From Kitasatospora atroaurantiaca (GTDB lineage: Bacteria > Actinomycetota > Actinomycetes > Streptomycetales > Streptomycetaceae), in the NCBI RefSeq assembly GCF_007828955.1, contig NZ_VIVR01000001.1, positions 3,162,001 to 3,226,000 on the forward strand: a DNA stretch of 64,000 nucleotides, read 5' to 3'. The notes beneath the pieces were generated by a model, which did not search any database, was not told the origin of the DNA, and saw only the letters and a list, made by a program, of their open reading frames with translations. Shown one piece after another: positions 9,552 through 18,659 of the stretch. Made by a program: the position numbers and the translations under genes. The number at the start of each line of letters is the position of its first letter. The stretch's first letter is position 1.

Positions 9552-10537
9552 GCGCTGTCTCCGTCCTGGGTGGGGGATGCCTTGGGCTCATCGGCGGCGG
9601 GCGCGTCCGAGGCGGGCTCATCGGCGGCGGGCTTGTCCGAGGCCGGCTTGTCCGACGCGGGCTTGTCCGACGCGGGCATGTCCGAGGCCGGCTCATCGGC
9701 GGCGGGCTTGTCCGAGGCCGGCTTGTCCGACGCAGGCGCCGGGGAGTGCCACGGGGCGTCAGAGGACCGTGTACGGGCGGTCGTCGGACGGGCCTCGGGG
9801 GCGGCCTCGCCCTCCTGGCTGACCGAGCCCTCGCTGATGCTGCGCGTCCGGCGAGGCCGGTCCGCGCGCACCGGCGCGGCCCCTTCCCCGGACGCGGCCG
9901 CAGTGGCACCCGCAGCGGCGCCCGCAGCCGCCCGCGGCCCCCTGGCCGCACGGGCCGGGCGCTCGGCGACGGGCGGCAGGGTGCCCTTGAGCGGGCCCCA
10001 CTCGTTCGGGTCGGGCACACCGGCCGGCTGCATCTTGCGCCGCGCCGGGCCCTCGCCCTCGCTCTCGCCCGGCTCCTTGGCGCCGGGCCAGGCCTTGGCG
10101 ACGCGTGCCGCGAGCACGAACTCCTTGCGCAGCGGGTGGCCCTCGAAGCCGTCCGGGAGCAGCAGGGTGATCAGGTGAGGGTGGCCGGCGAAGTCGATGC
10201 CGAACATCTCGTGCGTCTCGCGCTCGTGCCAGGCGGCGCCCGAGTAGACCTCCACGGCGGTCGGCAGCACGGGCCGCTCGCGCGGCACGCGGGTGCGCAG
10301 CAGCAGGTGACGGACGCCGGGTGCCCCGACCTCCGCCAGGTGTGCGGCGACCGAGAAGCCCTCGGCCAGCTCGTCCACGGCGCTCAGCCAGTCGAAGTAC
10401 GTCAGCCCCAGGCCGTCGCGGGCGGCGGTCAGCGCCTCGATCCAGTGCTCGGCGGGCACGTCGACGGTCAGCAGCTCGTACGCCTCGGCGGCGGTGGCCC
10501 ACTCGCCGATCGCGGCGGCGGTCTCTTCCGGAGTCAC
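9548..10537 (-). CDS. nuoC: NADH-quinone oxidoreductase subunit C with repetitive C-terminal tail
   Basis: The peripheral-arm subunit C of complex I. Residues 1-180 form the conserved domain, with [14 protein letters not shown] and the hallmark [17 protein letters not shown] followed by GHPLRKEF. The protein is 329 residues, well above what the conserved domain needs. The excess is an Ala/Pro/Arg-rich stretch (about 190-265) and ten pentapeptides of type PA(S/A)D(K/E) at residues 268-317. The tail is probably disordered. The GTG start overlaps the nuoB stop. Because nuoD is absent, the protein must pair with a NuoD encoded elsewhere. Confidence 0.92.
   Translation of the reverse strand: MTPEETAAAIGEWATAAEAYELLTVDVPAEHWIEALTAARDGLGLTYFDWLSAVDELAEGFSVAAHLAEVGAPGVRHLLLRTRVPRERPVLPTAVEVYSGAAWHERETHEMFGIDFAGHPHLITLLLPDGFEGHPLRKEFVLAARVAKAWPGAKEPGESEGEGPARRKMQPAGVPDPNEWGPLKGTLPPVAERPARAARGPRAAAGAAAGATAAASGEGAAPVRADRPRRTRSISEGSVSQEGEAAPEARPTTARTRSSDAPWHSPAPASDKPASDKPAADEPASDMPASDKPASDKPASDKPAADEPASDAPAADEPKASPTQDGDSA
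9587..9736 (-). repeat. Ten 15-bp tandem repeats in nuoC
   Basis: A 150-bp in-frame array of 15-bp units encodes ten pentapeptides, [15 protein letters not shown] or PASDA, at the end of nuoC. The units differ mainly in codons three and five. The array preserves the frame, so length changes by whole units would be tolerated. Confidence 0.9.
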
Positions 10538-11172
10538 TTCTGATCAGCCTCCGGTCCGGCGACCAGCGGACGCCGCAGCGCGGACGCGGGCGCCGCGTAC
10601 CGGTGCGGCAGCGACTCGGCCGCGATCTTCTCCTGCAGCTTGAGGATCCCCTGCAGCAGCGCCTCGGGGCGCGGCGGGCAGCCGGGAACGTAGACGTCCA
10701 CCGGGATGATCTGGTCGACGCCCTTGGTGACCGAGTACGAGTCCCAGTACGGCCCGCCCGAGTTGGAGCAGGCGCCGAAGGAGATCACGTACTTGGGCTC
10801 GGGCATCTGCTCGTACAGGCGCTTCACGGCCGGGGCCATCTTGTCGGTGACCGTCCCCGAGACGATCATCAGGTCGGCCTGGCGGGGGCCCGGCGCGAAC
10901 GGGATGACGCCCATCCGGATGAAGTCGTGCTTGGCCATCGACGCGGCGATGAACTCGATCGCGCAGCAGGCGAGGCCGAAGTTGAAGCACCAGAGGCTGT
11001 AGCGGCGGCCCCAGTTGAGCACCACCTTGACGGGGTCCGGCGCGAGCCGGGCCAGCGGGCCGAGCCGGCGCGGCTCGACCACCGCTCCCGGGCGTGCCGG
11101 GTCGGGGATCCCGAGCGGGATCACGCCCGAGGAACCGTGCCCTCCGTGCGTGTGGCTGTGGGTCACGTCCAT
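10534..11172 (-). CDS. nuoB: NADH-quinone oxidoreductase subunit B ([4Fe-4S] N2 subunit)
   Basis: Carries the terminal iron-sulphur cluster N2 that reduces quinone; 212 residues. The ligands are visible as the CC pair in [10 protein letters not shown], the Cys in [11 protein letters not shown] and the Cys in [13 protein letters not shown] His/Gly/Ser-rich leader ([16 protein letters not shown]) precedes the conserved domain. I chose the ATG at 11172; a GTG at 11166 would reproduce the GTGA overlap used elsewhere in this operon and shorten the protein by two residues. Confidence 0.94.
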   Translation of the reverse strand: MDVTHSHTHGGHGSSGVIPLGIPDPARPGAVVEPRRLGPLARLAPDPVKVVLNWGRRYSLWCFNFGLACCAIEFIAASMAKHDFIRMGVIPFAPGPRQADLMIVSGTVTDKMAPAVKRLYEQMPEPKYVISFGACSNSGGPYWDSYSVTKGVDQIIPVDVYVPGCPPRPEALLQGILKLQEKIAAESLPHRYAAPASALRRPLVAGPEADQK

Positions 11173-11570
11173 TCCAGAACGCCCTTCTTCCAGGCGTAGA
11201 GCAGCCCGACCGCGAGGAACCCGATGAAGATGAACATCTCGATCAGCGTGGTCGCCCCGAACCCGGCGGCGGCGAAGACCGTCGCCCACGGGAAGAGGTA
11301 GACCGCGTCGACCGCGAAGATCACGTACAGGAATGCGTAGATGTAGTACCGGATCTGGGTGTGCGCCCAGCCCTCGCCCACCGGGTCGACGCCGCACTCG
11401 TACGCGAGCAGCTTCTCCGGCGAGTACACCACCGGCCTCAGCAGTCGGTTGGCGGTGAAGGACACCGCGATGAAGAGCACGCCGACGACGGCGAGCAGGC
11501 CCACCGCCGCGTACGCGTCGAAGTAGCCACTACCCACGGCAGGGTCGGCAGCGGCCCACTGCCTCTCCAT
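11163..11570 (-). CDS. nuoA: NADH-quinone oxidoreductase subunit A
   Basis: A 135-residue complex I membrane subunit and first gene of the operon. Three hydrophobic segments are present, with the family signature [16 protein letters not shown] in the first loop, whose Cys contributes to the quinone cavity, and the [12 protein letters not shown] segment. The start is the ATG of [13 protein letters not shown]. The operon order is A-B-C-H-I-J-K-L-M-N, all on the minus strand. Confidence 0.95.
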   Translation of the reverse strand: MERQWAAADPAVGSGYFDAYAAVGLLAVVGVLFIAVSFTANRLLRPVVYSPEKLLAYECGVDPVGEGWAHTQIRYYIYAFLYVIFAVDAVYLFPWATVFAAAGFGATTLIEMFIFIGFLAVGLLYAWKKGVLEWT

Positions 11571-11845
11571 GCGTTCGCCTCCACATCGGCCCCGATCCCA
11601 TCCGTCCCGGTGGGCTCGGTGCGCTTCTTTACACGTCCATAACCTTCGCTATGGCGTGAGTCTAAGTGCACCGCTGGAGTCCCCCTACACCCCGCCCGGC
11701 CTGCAAGACGCCGGGTGCTCGCCGGGCCGTCCCGCGGGGGTGGGGATAACCCCCGGATGCGGATGCCGATCACCCCCATGGCCTCGCGCCAGACCGACCC
11801 GCGATGCTGGGCACACCAGGTCGACCGAGAGAGTTGGTGCAGGTG
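11571..11845. promoter_or_regulatory. Divergent promoter region between nuoA and a sensor kinase
   Basis: These 275 bases separate the minus-strand nuo operon from the plus-strand kinase gene, so promoters for both must lie here or just inside the genes. The segment is less GC-rich around 11625-11670 than its neighbours. I could not assign a sigma-factor consensus or an operator with confidence. Confidence 0.5.
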
Positions 11846-13012
11846 ATGAAGGACCAGCCGGCCCGCCCGTCGCTGTACGGAGCACGGATGTGGCGTCAGG
11901 TGCAGCACCTGCTGCTGAACCTGCCGATCGGCATCGCCGGGTTCGTCTTCGCCGCGGTGCTGCTGAGCACCGGGCTCGGCCTGGCGGTGACCGTCGTCGG
12001 GCTGCCGCTGCTCGCGCTCGGGCTGGCCGGCTGCCGGAGCCTGGGTGCGCTGGCCCGCCGCCGTGCCAGGGCGGCGTTCGACTCGGATGTCGCCGAGGCG
12101 GACCAGATCGCGGTGAGCCGGCCCGGCCTGGCGGGCTGGGTGATCGCCCACCTCACCGACGGGCTGAGCTGGCGCTCGGCGCTCTACTGCGTCCTGCTGC
12201 TGCCCTGGGGCGTCATCAGCTTCACGCTGACCCTGGTCCTGCTGATCGTCGGCTGGCCTGTCCTGCCCTGGGCGATGCGCTTCCTGGCCTCGGTGGACCG
12301 GATGCTGGTGGGCAGCCTGCTCTGCCCGAACGCCCTCTCCGAGCGGGTCCGGGAGCTGGAGGAGGACCGGGGAGCGGTGGTCGACACCGCCGCCGCCGAC
12401 CTGCGCCGGATCGAGCGCGATCTGCACGACGGCGCCCAGGCCCGGCTGGTCGCGCTGGCCATGGACCTCGGTCTGGCCAAGGAGAAGCTGACCGAGGACC
12501 CTGCGGAGGGCGCCAGGATGGTGGACGCCGCGCACGGCGAGGTGAAGCTCGCCCTGCAGGAGCTGCGCGACCTGGCCCGGGGGATCCACCCGGCCGTGCT
12601 GACGGACCGCGGTCTGGACGCCGCGCTCTCCGCCGTCGCGGCCCGCTGCACCGTCCCCGGCGGGGTCACGGTGCGCGTCGACCTCGCCGACGGGGACGGC
12701 GGCACCGAGCGCCCCGACTCCGCGGTCGAGGGCATCGCGTACTTCACGGTCAGCGAGCTGCTGACCAACGTCTCCAAGCACTCCGGCGCCCGCACCGCGA
12801 CCGTGGACGCCTGGCGGGCCGCCGACCGCCTGATGCTCCAGGTCGAGGACGACGGCCGCGGCGGCGCCGCGCAGTACCCGGGCAGCGGCCTGGCCGGTCT
12901 CACCGAACGCATCAGCGCCGTCGACGGCGTCTTCGTGGTCGAGAGCCCGGACGGCGGCCCCACCCGGGTCACCATCGAGCTCCCCTGGCGGACCAGGGCC
13001 GCGCGCCGCTGA
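11846..13012 (+). CDS. Sensor histidine kinase (HisKA_3 / HATPase type)
   Basis: A 388-residue membrane kinase. The N-terminal half has two hydrophobic pairs (about residues 22-62 and 112-142) separated by an Ala/Arg-rich cytoplasmic stretch, as in the sensor domain found in many Streptomyces NarL-type kinases. The phosphoacceptor is H194 in ERDLHDGAQARLV. The ATPase domain has ELLTNVSKHS (N box) and VEDDGRGG followed by GSGLAGLTERI (G boxes). No response regulator gene is adjacent. The ATG at 11846 is used; a longer in-frame start at 11804 has poorer support. Confidence 0.88.
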   Translation: MKDQPARPSLYGARMWRQVQHLLLNLPIGIAGFVFAAVLLSTGLGLAVTVVGLPLLALGLAGCRSLGALARRRARAAFDSDVAEADQIAVSRPGLAGWVIAHLTDGLSWRSALYCVLLLPWGVISFTLTLVLLIVGWPVLPWAMRFLASVDRMLVGSLLCPNALSERVRELEEDRGAVVDTAAADLRRIERDLHDGAQARLVALAMDLGLAKEKLTEDPAEGARMVDAAHGEVKLALQELRDLARGIHPAVLTDRGLDAALSAVAARCTVPGGVTVRVDLADGDGGTERPDSAVEGIAYFTVSELLTNVSKHSGARTATVDAWRAADRLMLQVEDDGRGGAAQYPGSGLAGLTERISAVDGVFVVESPDGGPTRVTIELPWRTRAARR

Positions 13013-13047
13013 GGGCGCTCCGCCCGTAGGCAGCGGGGGCACCTTTC

Positions 13048-13155
13048 AGGGGCGCGTGGCGGCACCTCCCGGCCGAAGGCTGGGGGAGAACTGCGCGGAA
13101 GCGGGAGGGCACGGGTGGCCGTCTTCCGATCTCGCGCAGTTCTCCCCGCGCCCCT
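13048..13155. repeat. Intergenic inverted repeat, copy A
   Basis: The outer arm AGGGGCGCG (13048-13056) pairs with CGCGCCCCT (13147-13155), and GGGGAGAACTGCGCG (13083-13097) pairs perfectly with 13133-13147. The left arm carries an insertion (CACCTCCCGGCCGAAGGC core) that can fold on itself. It lies between the convergent kinase and protease genes, where it could end transcription from both sides. Four relatives occur in the window. Confidence 0.85.
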
Positions 13156-13266
13156 GCTGTGGCTGACCAGCTGCCCCTGGGCGGAGCTCGGCCGTGCGGG
13201 CGGCCGGGCCCGGGAGCCGCCTCCCTTGCGCGGTGCGGCTGCCGGGCCCGGGGTCGGTGGGATGGG

Positions 13267-14397
13267 TCAGCTCTCCAGCGTGCCCAGGGTGACCTCGGCG
13301 GTCTTGGCCTGGCCGTCCCGCTGGTAGCTGACGGTGACCTTGGCGCCGGGCTGGAGCGAGGCCAGGGTCGTGGTCAGCGAGCTGAGCGTGGTGATCTGGG
13401 AGTCGCCCAGCTTGGTGATCACGTCGCCCGCCTTGAGACCCGCGGAGTCGGCCGCGCCGCCCGGGACGACGTCGACGATGACGGCACCGGCGGGCTCGAA
13501 GTCGCCGTTGAAGTACGTCCGGGCGGTGATCCCCAGCGCGGCACGGCCGGAGTTGGTGACCTTTCCGTCCTTGATCAGCTGGTCGGCGATGCTGGTGATG
13601 GTGGCGGCCGGGATGGCGAAGCCGATACCGGGGGCCGTGCCGCCGTTCAGCTCCTGGGCGACGGCGGCCAGGGTGTTGATGCCGATCACCTGGCTGGAGA
13701 GGTTGGCCAGCGCGCCGCCGCTGTTGCCGGGGTTGATGGCCGCCGAGGTCTGCACCATGTTGCCGATGGTGGCGCCCGGGGAGTCGCCGGTCCGGGGTTC
13801 GGTGACGGTCCGCCCGAGCGCGGAGACGATGCCCTGGGTGACGCTGGACGACAGGCCCAGCGGGCTGCCCATGGCCAGCGTGATCTGCCCGACCTGGACC
13901 TTGCTGCTGTCGCCGAAGACGGCCGGCTTGAGGCCGCTCGGCGGACTGCTGAGCCTGATCACCGCGAGGTCGGAGTCCGGGTAGCTGCCGACCAGGGTGG
14001 CGTCCAGCGTCTTGGTGCTGCTGGGCAGGGTGACGGTGAAGGTCTTGGCGCTGCCGACCACGTGGGCATTGGTGACGATGTCGCCCTTGGCGTCGTAGAC
14101 GATCCCGGAGCCCAGCCCGGAGGCGGTGGTGATCTGCACCACCGAGGGCAGCACGTTGGTGATGACCCTCTCGTAGTCGTCCTGCAGCTGGTTGCTGACG
14201 GATGGCGCGGCGGCGGCCGCGCTGCCGGCCGAGGACACGGAGGAGGACGAGGAGGACGAGGAGGACGAGGAGCCGCTGGTGCAGCCGGTCCCCACCAGGC
14301 CGGTCAGCGCGAGGGCCGCGCCGGTGAGCATCAGCCTCGGCCCCGTGGGACGCGGGCCTGCGGGGGCCGGACGGGTGGGTTCCTTCTTGGGATGCAC
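13267..14397 (-). CDS. HtrA/DegP-type serine protease lipoprotein with PDZ domain
   Basis: A 376-residue extracytoplasmic trypsin-like protease. A signal sequence ends in the lipobox LVGTGC (C39), followed by a serine-rich linker (about residues 41-54) encoded by near-perfect short repeats. The catalytic triad is visible: H112 in TNAHVVG, D143 in DSDLAVIRL and S226 in NPGNSGGAL. A PDZ domain occupies roughly residues 285-370 (GADSAGLKAGDVITKLGDSQI region). The start is GTG at 14397. It converges on the sensor kinase gene and may take part in cell-envelope quality control. Confidence 0.92.
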   Translation of the reverse strand: MHPKKEPTRPAPAGPRPTGPRLMLTGAALALTGLVGTGCTSGSSSSSSSSSSSVSSAGSAAAAAPSVSNQLQDDYERVITNVLPSVVQITTASGLGSGIVYDAKGDIVTNAHVVGSAKTFTVTLPSSTKTLDATLVGSYPDSDLAVIRLSSPPSGLKPAVFGDSSKVQVGQITLAMGSPLGLSSSVTQGIVSALGRTVTEPRTGDSPGATIGNMVQTSAAINPGNSGGALANLSSQVIGINTLAAVAQELNGGTAPGIGFAIPAATITSIADQLIKDGKVTNSGRAALGITARTYFNGDFEPAGAVIVDVVPGGAADSAGLKAGDVITKLGDSQITTLSSLTTTLASLQPGAKVTVSYQRDGQAKTAEVTLGTLES

Positions 14398-14480
14398 CTG
14401 ACTGCCTCACGGGGGGAACGACCGATTTTTGTCAGCGTTTCACCTTTATGTCCGGTTTCAGCGGTGCGACGCGCCCGGCC

Positions 14481-15623
14481 TCACGCCTCCAGGAGCGCGA
14501 AGAGCTCCTCCCAGCGAGCCGTCACCCGCTCGGGCGAGTACCGCGCGATCGCCTGCCGGGCCCGCTCCCCCATCGCCGCCTGCAGCTCCTGATCGTCCAT
14601 CAGCCGCCCGAGCTGCCGGGCCAGCGCCGTGGTGTTGCCGGTGGGCGCGAGCAGCCCGTCCTCACCGTCCCGGATGATCTCCCGTACGCCCGGCGCGCAG
14701 TCGAAGGCCACGCACGGCACACCGCAGGCCATCGCCTCCATCAGCGAGATCGGGAAGCCCTCGCCCCGGGAGGGCAGCGCGAAGACGGACGCCCCGGCCA
14801 GTGCGCCCGGCACGTCGTCCGTACGGCCGGCGAACTCCACCGACCCGTCGAGGCCGAGCGCCGTGCACTGTGCCCGCAGCGCGGCCTCCTCCTCGCCCAG
14901 GCCGAAGATCCGCAGCCGCCACCCGGGCCGCCGGTCCACCGCCTCGGCCCAGGACTCCAGCAGCAGGTCGTAGCCCTTCTCCTGGGCCAGCCGTCCGATG
15001 CTCACCACGGTCTTCGTGGCCGGCTCGACGGACGACGGGACCGGGAACGGCAGCGGGTTGGGGATGCCGCAGGTGCTGTTCATGCCCTCGCGGATCCAGG
15101 CGTCGGCGTCCTCGCCGGTGAGCACCACCAGCCGGTCGGCCTCGGCGTAGTACCGCTTCACCCGGCCGAACCGCGAGGAGGCCCGGCAGGTCTCGTACGA
15201 CTCGTGGCTCATCCCGATCACCTGAAGGCCCTTCAGGTCGGCCTGCGCCACCCACTCCATCGCCCAGACCTGGGTGACGATCACGACCGCGCCCGGACCG
15301 GCGGCCCGGAACATCGCGCTCATCCGCTCGGCGGCCTGCCGCACCCCGTCCGCGCGCTGCGCCTCGCGCCGCCGGGCCCTCGCGTCCAGGCGCTGCCAGG
15401 GGTGGCGCGGGGTCCAGGCCGAGGGCGGGTGCTCGGTGTGGAGGGTGGTCATGCCGTACGGGAGGTCGTCGCCGAAGTCCTTGTGCAGCACGGCCGGGGC
15501 GATGCCGATCAGCTCCACCCGGTGCCCCCGGGCGGTGAACAGCTCGGCCATCCGGTGCGACCAGCTGGCGACACCGCCCAGCTCGTCCACGCTGTTGCTG
15601 ACGATGAAGATGTCGCGGCTCAT
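14481..15623 (-). CDS. GT4-family glycosyltransferase
   Basis: A 380-residue GT-B fold enzyme transferring a sugar from a nucleotide donor. The N-terminal domain has the acceptor-side glycine loop SVDELGGVASWSHRMAE. The C-terminal domain has VVSIGRLAQEKGYDLLLE and the EGFPISLMEAMACGVP motif, which contains the E-x7-E donor-binding pair. No signal peptide or membrane helix is seen, so it acts in the cytoplasm. The ATG overlaps the stop of the upstream polymerase gene by four bases, indicating a shared transcript for a surface polymer. Confidence 0.9.
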   Translation of the reverse strand: MSRDIFIVSNSVDELGGVASWSHRMAELFTARGHRVELIGIAPAVLHKDFGDDLPYGMTTLHTEHPPSAWTPRHPWQRLDARARRREAQRADGVRQAAERMSAMFRAAGPGAVVIVTQVWAMEWVAQADLKGLQVIGMSHESYETCRASSRFGRVKRYYAEADRLVVLTGEDADAWIREGMNSTCGIPNPLPFPVPSSVEPATKTVVSIGRLAQEKGYDLLLESWAEAVDRRPGWRLRIFGLGEEEAALRAQCTALGLDGSVEFAGRTDDVPGALAGASVFALPSRGEGFPISLMEAMACGVPCVAFDCAPGVREIIRDGEDGLLAPTGNTTALARQLGRLMDDQELQAAMGERARQAIARYSPERVTARWEELFALLEA

Positions 15624-18514
15624 CGGCCGTCCTCCACAGAACCGGAACGGGCACCGAACATCACATCGGCGATCCTGGCCGCCGCGTCCCCGCGGTCGTA
15701 CTCGCCGTACTCGGCGACGAACCGCTGCCGGGCGTCCGCGTACTCCTTGCCCACGCCGTCCAGGTCGGTGAGCGCGTCGAACAGCTCGCCGGCCTCGCGC
15801 AGCACCGGCCCGGGGGCCTCGCGCAGCAGGTCGAAGTAGGTGCCCCGGACGTCCTCGGCGTACTCCTCCCAGTCGTGCGCGAAGAACAGCAGCGGCCGGT
15901 CCAGCAGCGCGTAGTCGAACATCAGGGAGGAGTAGTCGGTGATCAGCGCATCCGCCAACAGGTAGAGCGGCGTCACGTCCTGGACCTCGGAGACGTCGAT
16001 GACCTTGCCGCGCACCGAGGGCGGCAGCACCACCTTGTTGAGGTAGTGGCAGCGCACCAGCAGCGTCATCCGGTCGCCGAAGCGCTCGGCGAACTCCTCC
16101 ACGTCGAAGGGCAGCTCGAAGGCGCGTACCCGGCCGCGTGCGTCCGAGCGGAAGGTCGGCGCGTAGAGCACCACCGGCTTGCCGAGGTCGATCTCCAGCT
16201 CGCCCGCCAGCTGACGGTCCTTGGCCACGCCCTCGCGGACCAGCACGTCGTTGCGCGGGTACCCGGTGCGCAGCAGCCGCTCCTCGCCGATCCGGTACGC
16301 GGGGGCGAGGGTGCGCACATCGTGCTCGGAGCGGACCACGAAGTGGTCGAAGCGCTCCAGCCCGGCGAGGTACTGGGCCTGCTGGTCCGGGGTCTGCCGC
16401 TTGAGCGAGGCCAGATCGAAGCCCATCTTCTTGAGCGCCGAGCCGTGCCAGGTCTGCACGTACGTGGTCTCGGGCCGCTTGCGCAGCCGGTACGGGTAGC
16501 CCTGGTTGTCGACCCAGAACTCGGCCTGGGCCAGCGCCCGCAGGTACTTCCAGGACCAGCGCCGGACCAGGGTGGCCCCGGAGGGGAAGCCCGCCGGGCT
16601 GCTCGCGTACGACCAGACGGCCTTCATCGGCGCCCCGCGTCGCACCAGTTCCTCGTACACCGCGCGCGGGTTGTCGCTGTACTGCTTGCCCTGGTGGCTC
16701 TCGAAGACCACCTGGCCCTTGACCACCGGCAGCTTCTGCAGCACCCGGTGGTAGACCTTCAGCTTGGTCTCGCCGCTGTGCAGCTGCCGCTTGAGCCTGA
16801 GCGCGCCGCGCACGCTGCGGCGGGCGCGGTCGACGGCGCCGTTGGCCAGCGTGCCGGCCTCGCCGCGCACCGCACGCTCGATCAGGTCGGTGCCCCGGCG
16901 CGCGGCCGGGCCCTCGGCGGTGAGGTCGAAGGAGAGGTGGCCGCGGGCCGAGGGGTGCGGCTCCAGGCGGTCACCGGTGAGCCGGGTGAGCCGGGGGCGC
17001 ACGGGCGAGGCGGCGGCCGTGGAGAGGTCGTACTCGCCGACGGTGAGGCGGGTGGTGGTGCGCTCGCCGTTGGCGGTGAGGACGAGGCGGACGTCCCAGA
17101 CGCCGTCCACCACGCCGAGCGGACGCAGCGTACGGGTCAGGTCGGCCGTGCCGGTCCAGACGATGCCGTCGCCGTCGTGCCGGACCTCCCGGACCGGGAA
17201 GGCGAACTTCTGCAGCCCGGCCCGGCGGGCGGAGAACTCCAGCCGCGCGGAGAGCTTGGCGTCGGCCGGGATGCGGCCGAGCGGGTTGACGATCCGCCCG
17301 GAGAGCTCGACGCCCTCGGGCCCGGCCGAGTAGCCGGTGAGCTGGTTGCGCAGGAACAGCCGGCCGAGCGCCTTGGCGTGGTAGCCGAGGTCGGTGACGT
17401 CCAGGACGCGGCGGCCCTCGGGGTCGTCCAGGTGTCCGTCGCACCAGTAGATCCGGCCGTCGTGCTCGGCCAGCGGGGCGGACAGCTTGTCCCGGTTGAT
17501 CAGGGTGTCGATGGCCGGGAGCAGGTTCGCCCAGTCGTCCTTGGCCAGCAGGTAGGCGCAGATCCGCTGGATGGTCGGCGTCTCGGCGACGGCCTCCGGG
17601 TCGAGGCCGGCCAGGTACGCGCGGGCGTGCCCGGCGAACTCCTCCCGGAAGTCGGCGGGGAGGAAGGGCAGGTCACGCAGGTGCAGCACCAGGTCGTGCT
17701 TGAGGAACTTCACGTCCTTGCGGTACTTCAGCTCGACCATGCCCCGGTCGGCGAGCATCGCGTCGATCCGGCGGTGGATCTCCAGCCGGTCGGTGAAGTT
17801 CTTGATCTCGTGGCGGCGGTTGGAGAGCGAGGCCTGACCCTTGTTCGGCGCCGCGACGTCCCACCAGTAGACCCGGTTGGGGATCAGGGTGATCTTCTCG
17901 GCGGCCAGGTAGGCCTGGGAGGAGAACAGCAGGTCCTCGTAGAGGATGCCGACCGGGAACTCCAGCCGGTGCCCGGTCAGGAAGGTCCTGCGGTAGGCCT
18001 TGTTGGTCGAGAGGGTGTCCCAGACCAGCAGGTCGGGCAGCTCGGTGATCGAGTCCAGGGTGCGGGTGCGCGAGTAGATCCAGGGGTACCAGGCGTCCGT
18101 CTTGCCGTGTCGGCTGCCCAGGTGGCGGCGGACGCTCAGGCCGGAGACCAGGTCCGCGCCGGTCCGGGTACCCGCCTCGTAGAGGTTGCGGCAGGCGTGC
18201 CCGTCCAGCTCGTCGTCGCTGTCCAGGAACATCACGTACTCGCCCCGTGCCTCGGCCACCCCGTGGTTGCGCGGAGCGCCGCAGCCGCCGCTGTTGGCCG
18301 CCAGTTGCAGCGCCCGGACCCGGCCGGGGTTCTCCGCCTCCAGCTGCCGGGCGACGTCGAAGCTGTCGTCGGTGCTGCAGTCGTCGACGATCAGGACCTC
18401 GACCCCGCGCAGCGACTGGCCGAGCACGGAACGGACGGCTCGGGGCAGCCGGGCGGCGTCGTTGAAGACGATGACGATGACGCTGACCAGCGGCGTCGCC
18501 TGGCTGGAGGGCAT
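15620..18514 (-). CDS. Bifunctional GT2 glycosyltransferase / CDP-glycerol glycerophosphotransferase
   Basis: A 964-residue two-domain enzyme. Residues about 10-230 are a GT2 domain (VSVIVIVFNDAARLPRAVRS, VDDCSTDDS, and the DxD-like MFLDSDDE). Residues about 570-950 match the CDP-glycerol:poly(glycerophosphate) transferase family: YVQTWHGSALKKMGFD, LRTGYPRNDVL, VLYAPTFRSD, LITDYSSLMFDYALLDRP. Such fusions build or decorate teichoic-acid-like polymers. The ATG at 18514 has AAGGA upstream; an in-frame ATG at 18577 would add 21 residues. It is coupled to the downstream GT4 gene. Confidence 0.92.
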   Translation of the reverse strand: MPSSQATPLVSVIVIVFNDAARLPRAVRSVLGQSLRGVEVLIVDDCSTDDSFDVARQLEAENPGRVRALQLAANSGGCGAPRNHGVAEARGEYVMFLDSDDELDGHACRNLYEAGTRTGADLVSGLSVRRHLGSRHGKTDAWYPWIYSRTRTLDSITELPDLLVWDTLSTNKAYRRTFLTGHRLEFPVGILYEDLLFSSQAYLAAEKITLIPNRVYWWDVAAPNKGQASLSNRRHEIKNFTDRLEIHRRIDAMLADRGMVELKYRKDVKFLKHDLVLHLRDLPFLPADFREEFAGHARAYLAGLDPEAVAETPTIQRICAYLLAKDDWANLLPAIDTLINRDKLSAPLAEHDGRIYWCDGHLDDPEGRRVLDVTDLGYHAKALGRLFLRNQLTGYSAGPEGVELSGRIVNPLGRIPADAKLSARLEFSARRAGLQKFAFPVREVRHDGDGIVWTGTADLTRTLRPLGVVDGVWDVRLVLTANGERTTTRLTVGEYDLSTAAASPVRPRLTRLTGDRLEPHPSARGHLSFDLTAEGPAARRGTDLIERAVRGEAGTLANGAVDRARRSVRGALRLKRQLHSGETKLKVYHRVLQKLPVVKGQVVFESHQGKQYSDNPRAVYEELVRRGAPMKAVWSYASSPAGFPSGATLVRRWSWKYLRALAQAEFWVDNQGYPYRLRKRPETTYVQTWHGSALKKMGFDLASLKRQTPDQQAQYLAGLERFDHFVVRSEHDVRTLAPAYRIGEERLLRTGYPRNDVLVREGVAKDRQLAGELEIDLGKPVVLYAPTFRSDARGRVRAFELPFDVEEFAERFGDRMTLLVRCHYLNKVVLPPSVRGKVIDVSEVQDVTPLYLLADALITDYSSLMFDYALLDRPLLFFAHDWEEYAEDVRGTYFDLLREAPGPVLREAGELFDALTDLDGVGKEYADARQRFVAEYGEYDRGDAAARIADVMFGARSGSVEDGR

Positions 18515-18659
18515 GGAGCGAAGGTCCTTGTCGTCAATGGGCACAGCGCCGGTGGCGCTCAGAGGATTCCGTGCCATGCCACGCGGTGCACCTGGTTGGA
18601 GCATCAGGACAGGCTGGGAATCCCATGAATTCTGCCATCCGCCGGACAGCGCTCCGTCC

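Noticed and set aside
9587..9736. A CRISPR-like repeat array
   Set aside because: The units are only 15 bases, contiguous, with no spacers, and stay in frame with nuoC. They are a coding tandem repeat.
8023..10020. A very long minus-strand frame covering nuoI and part of nuoC and nuoH
   Set aside because: Only the last 189 codons (8023-8592) are NuoI; the rest is a shadow of nuoH and nuoC in other phases.
15875..18628. A 917-codon plus-strand frame opposite the polymerase fusion gene
   Set aside because: It is the antisense of a gene with intact GT2 and CDP-glycerol transferase motifs. The product is acidic/Gly-rich low complexity, typical of antisense frames.
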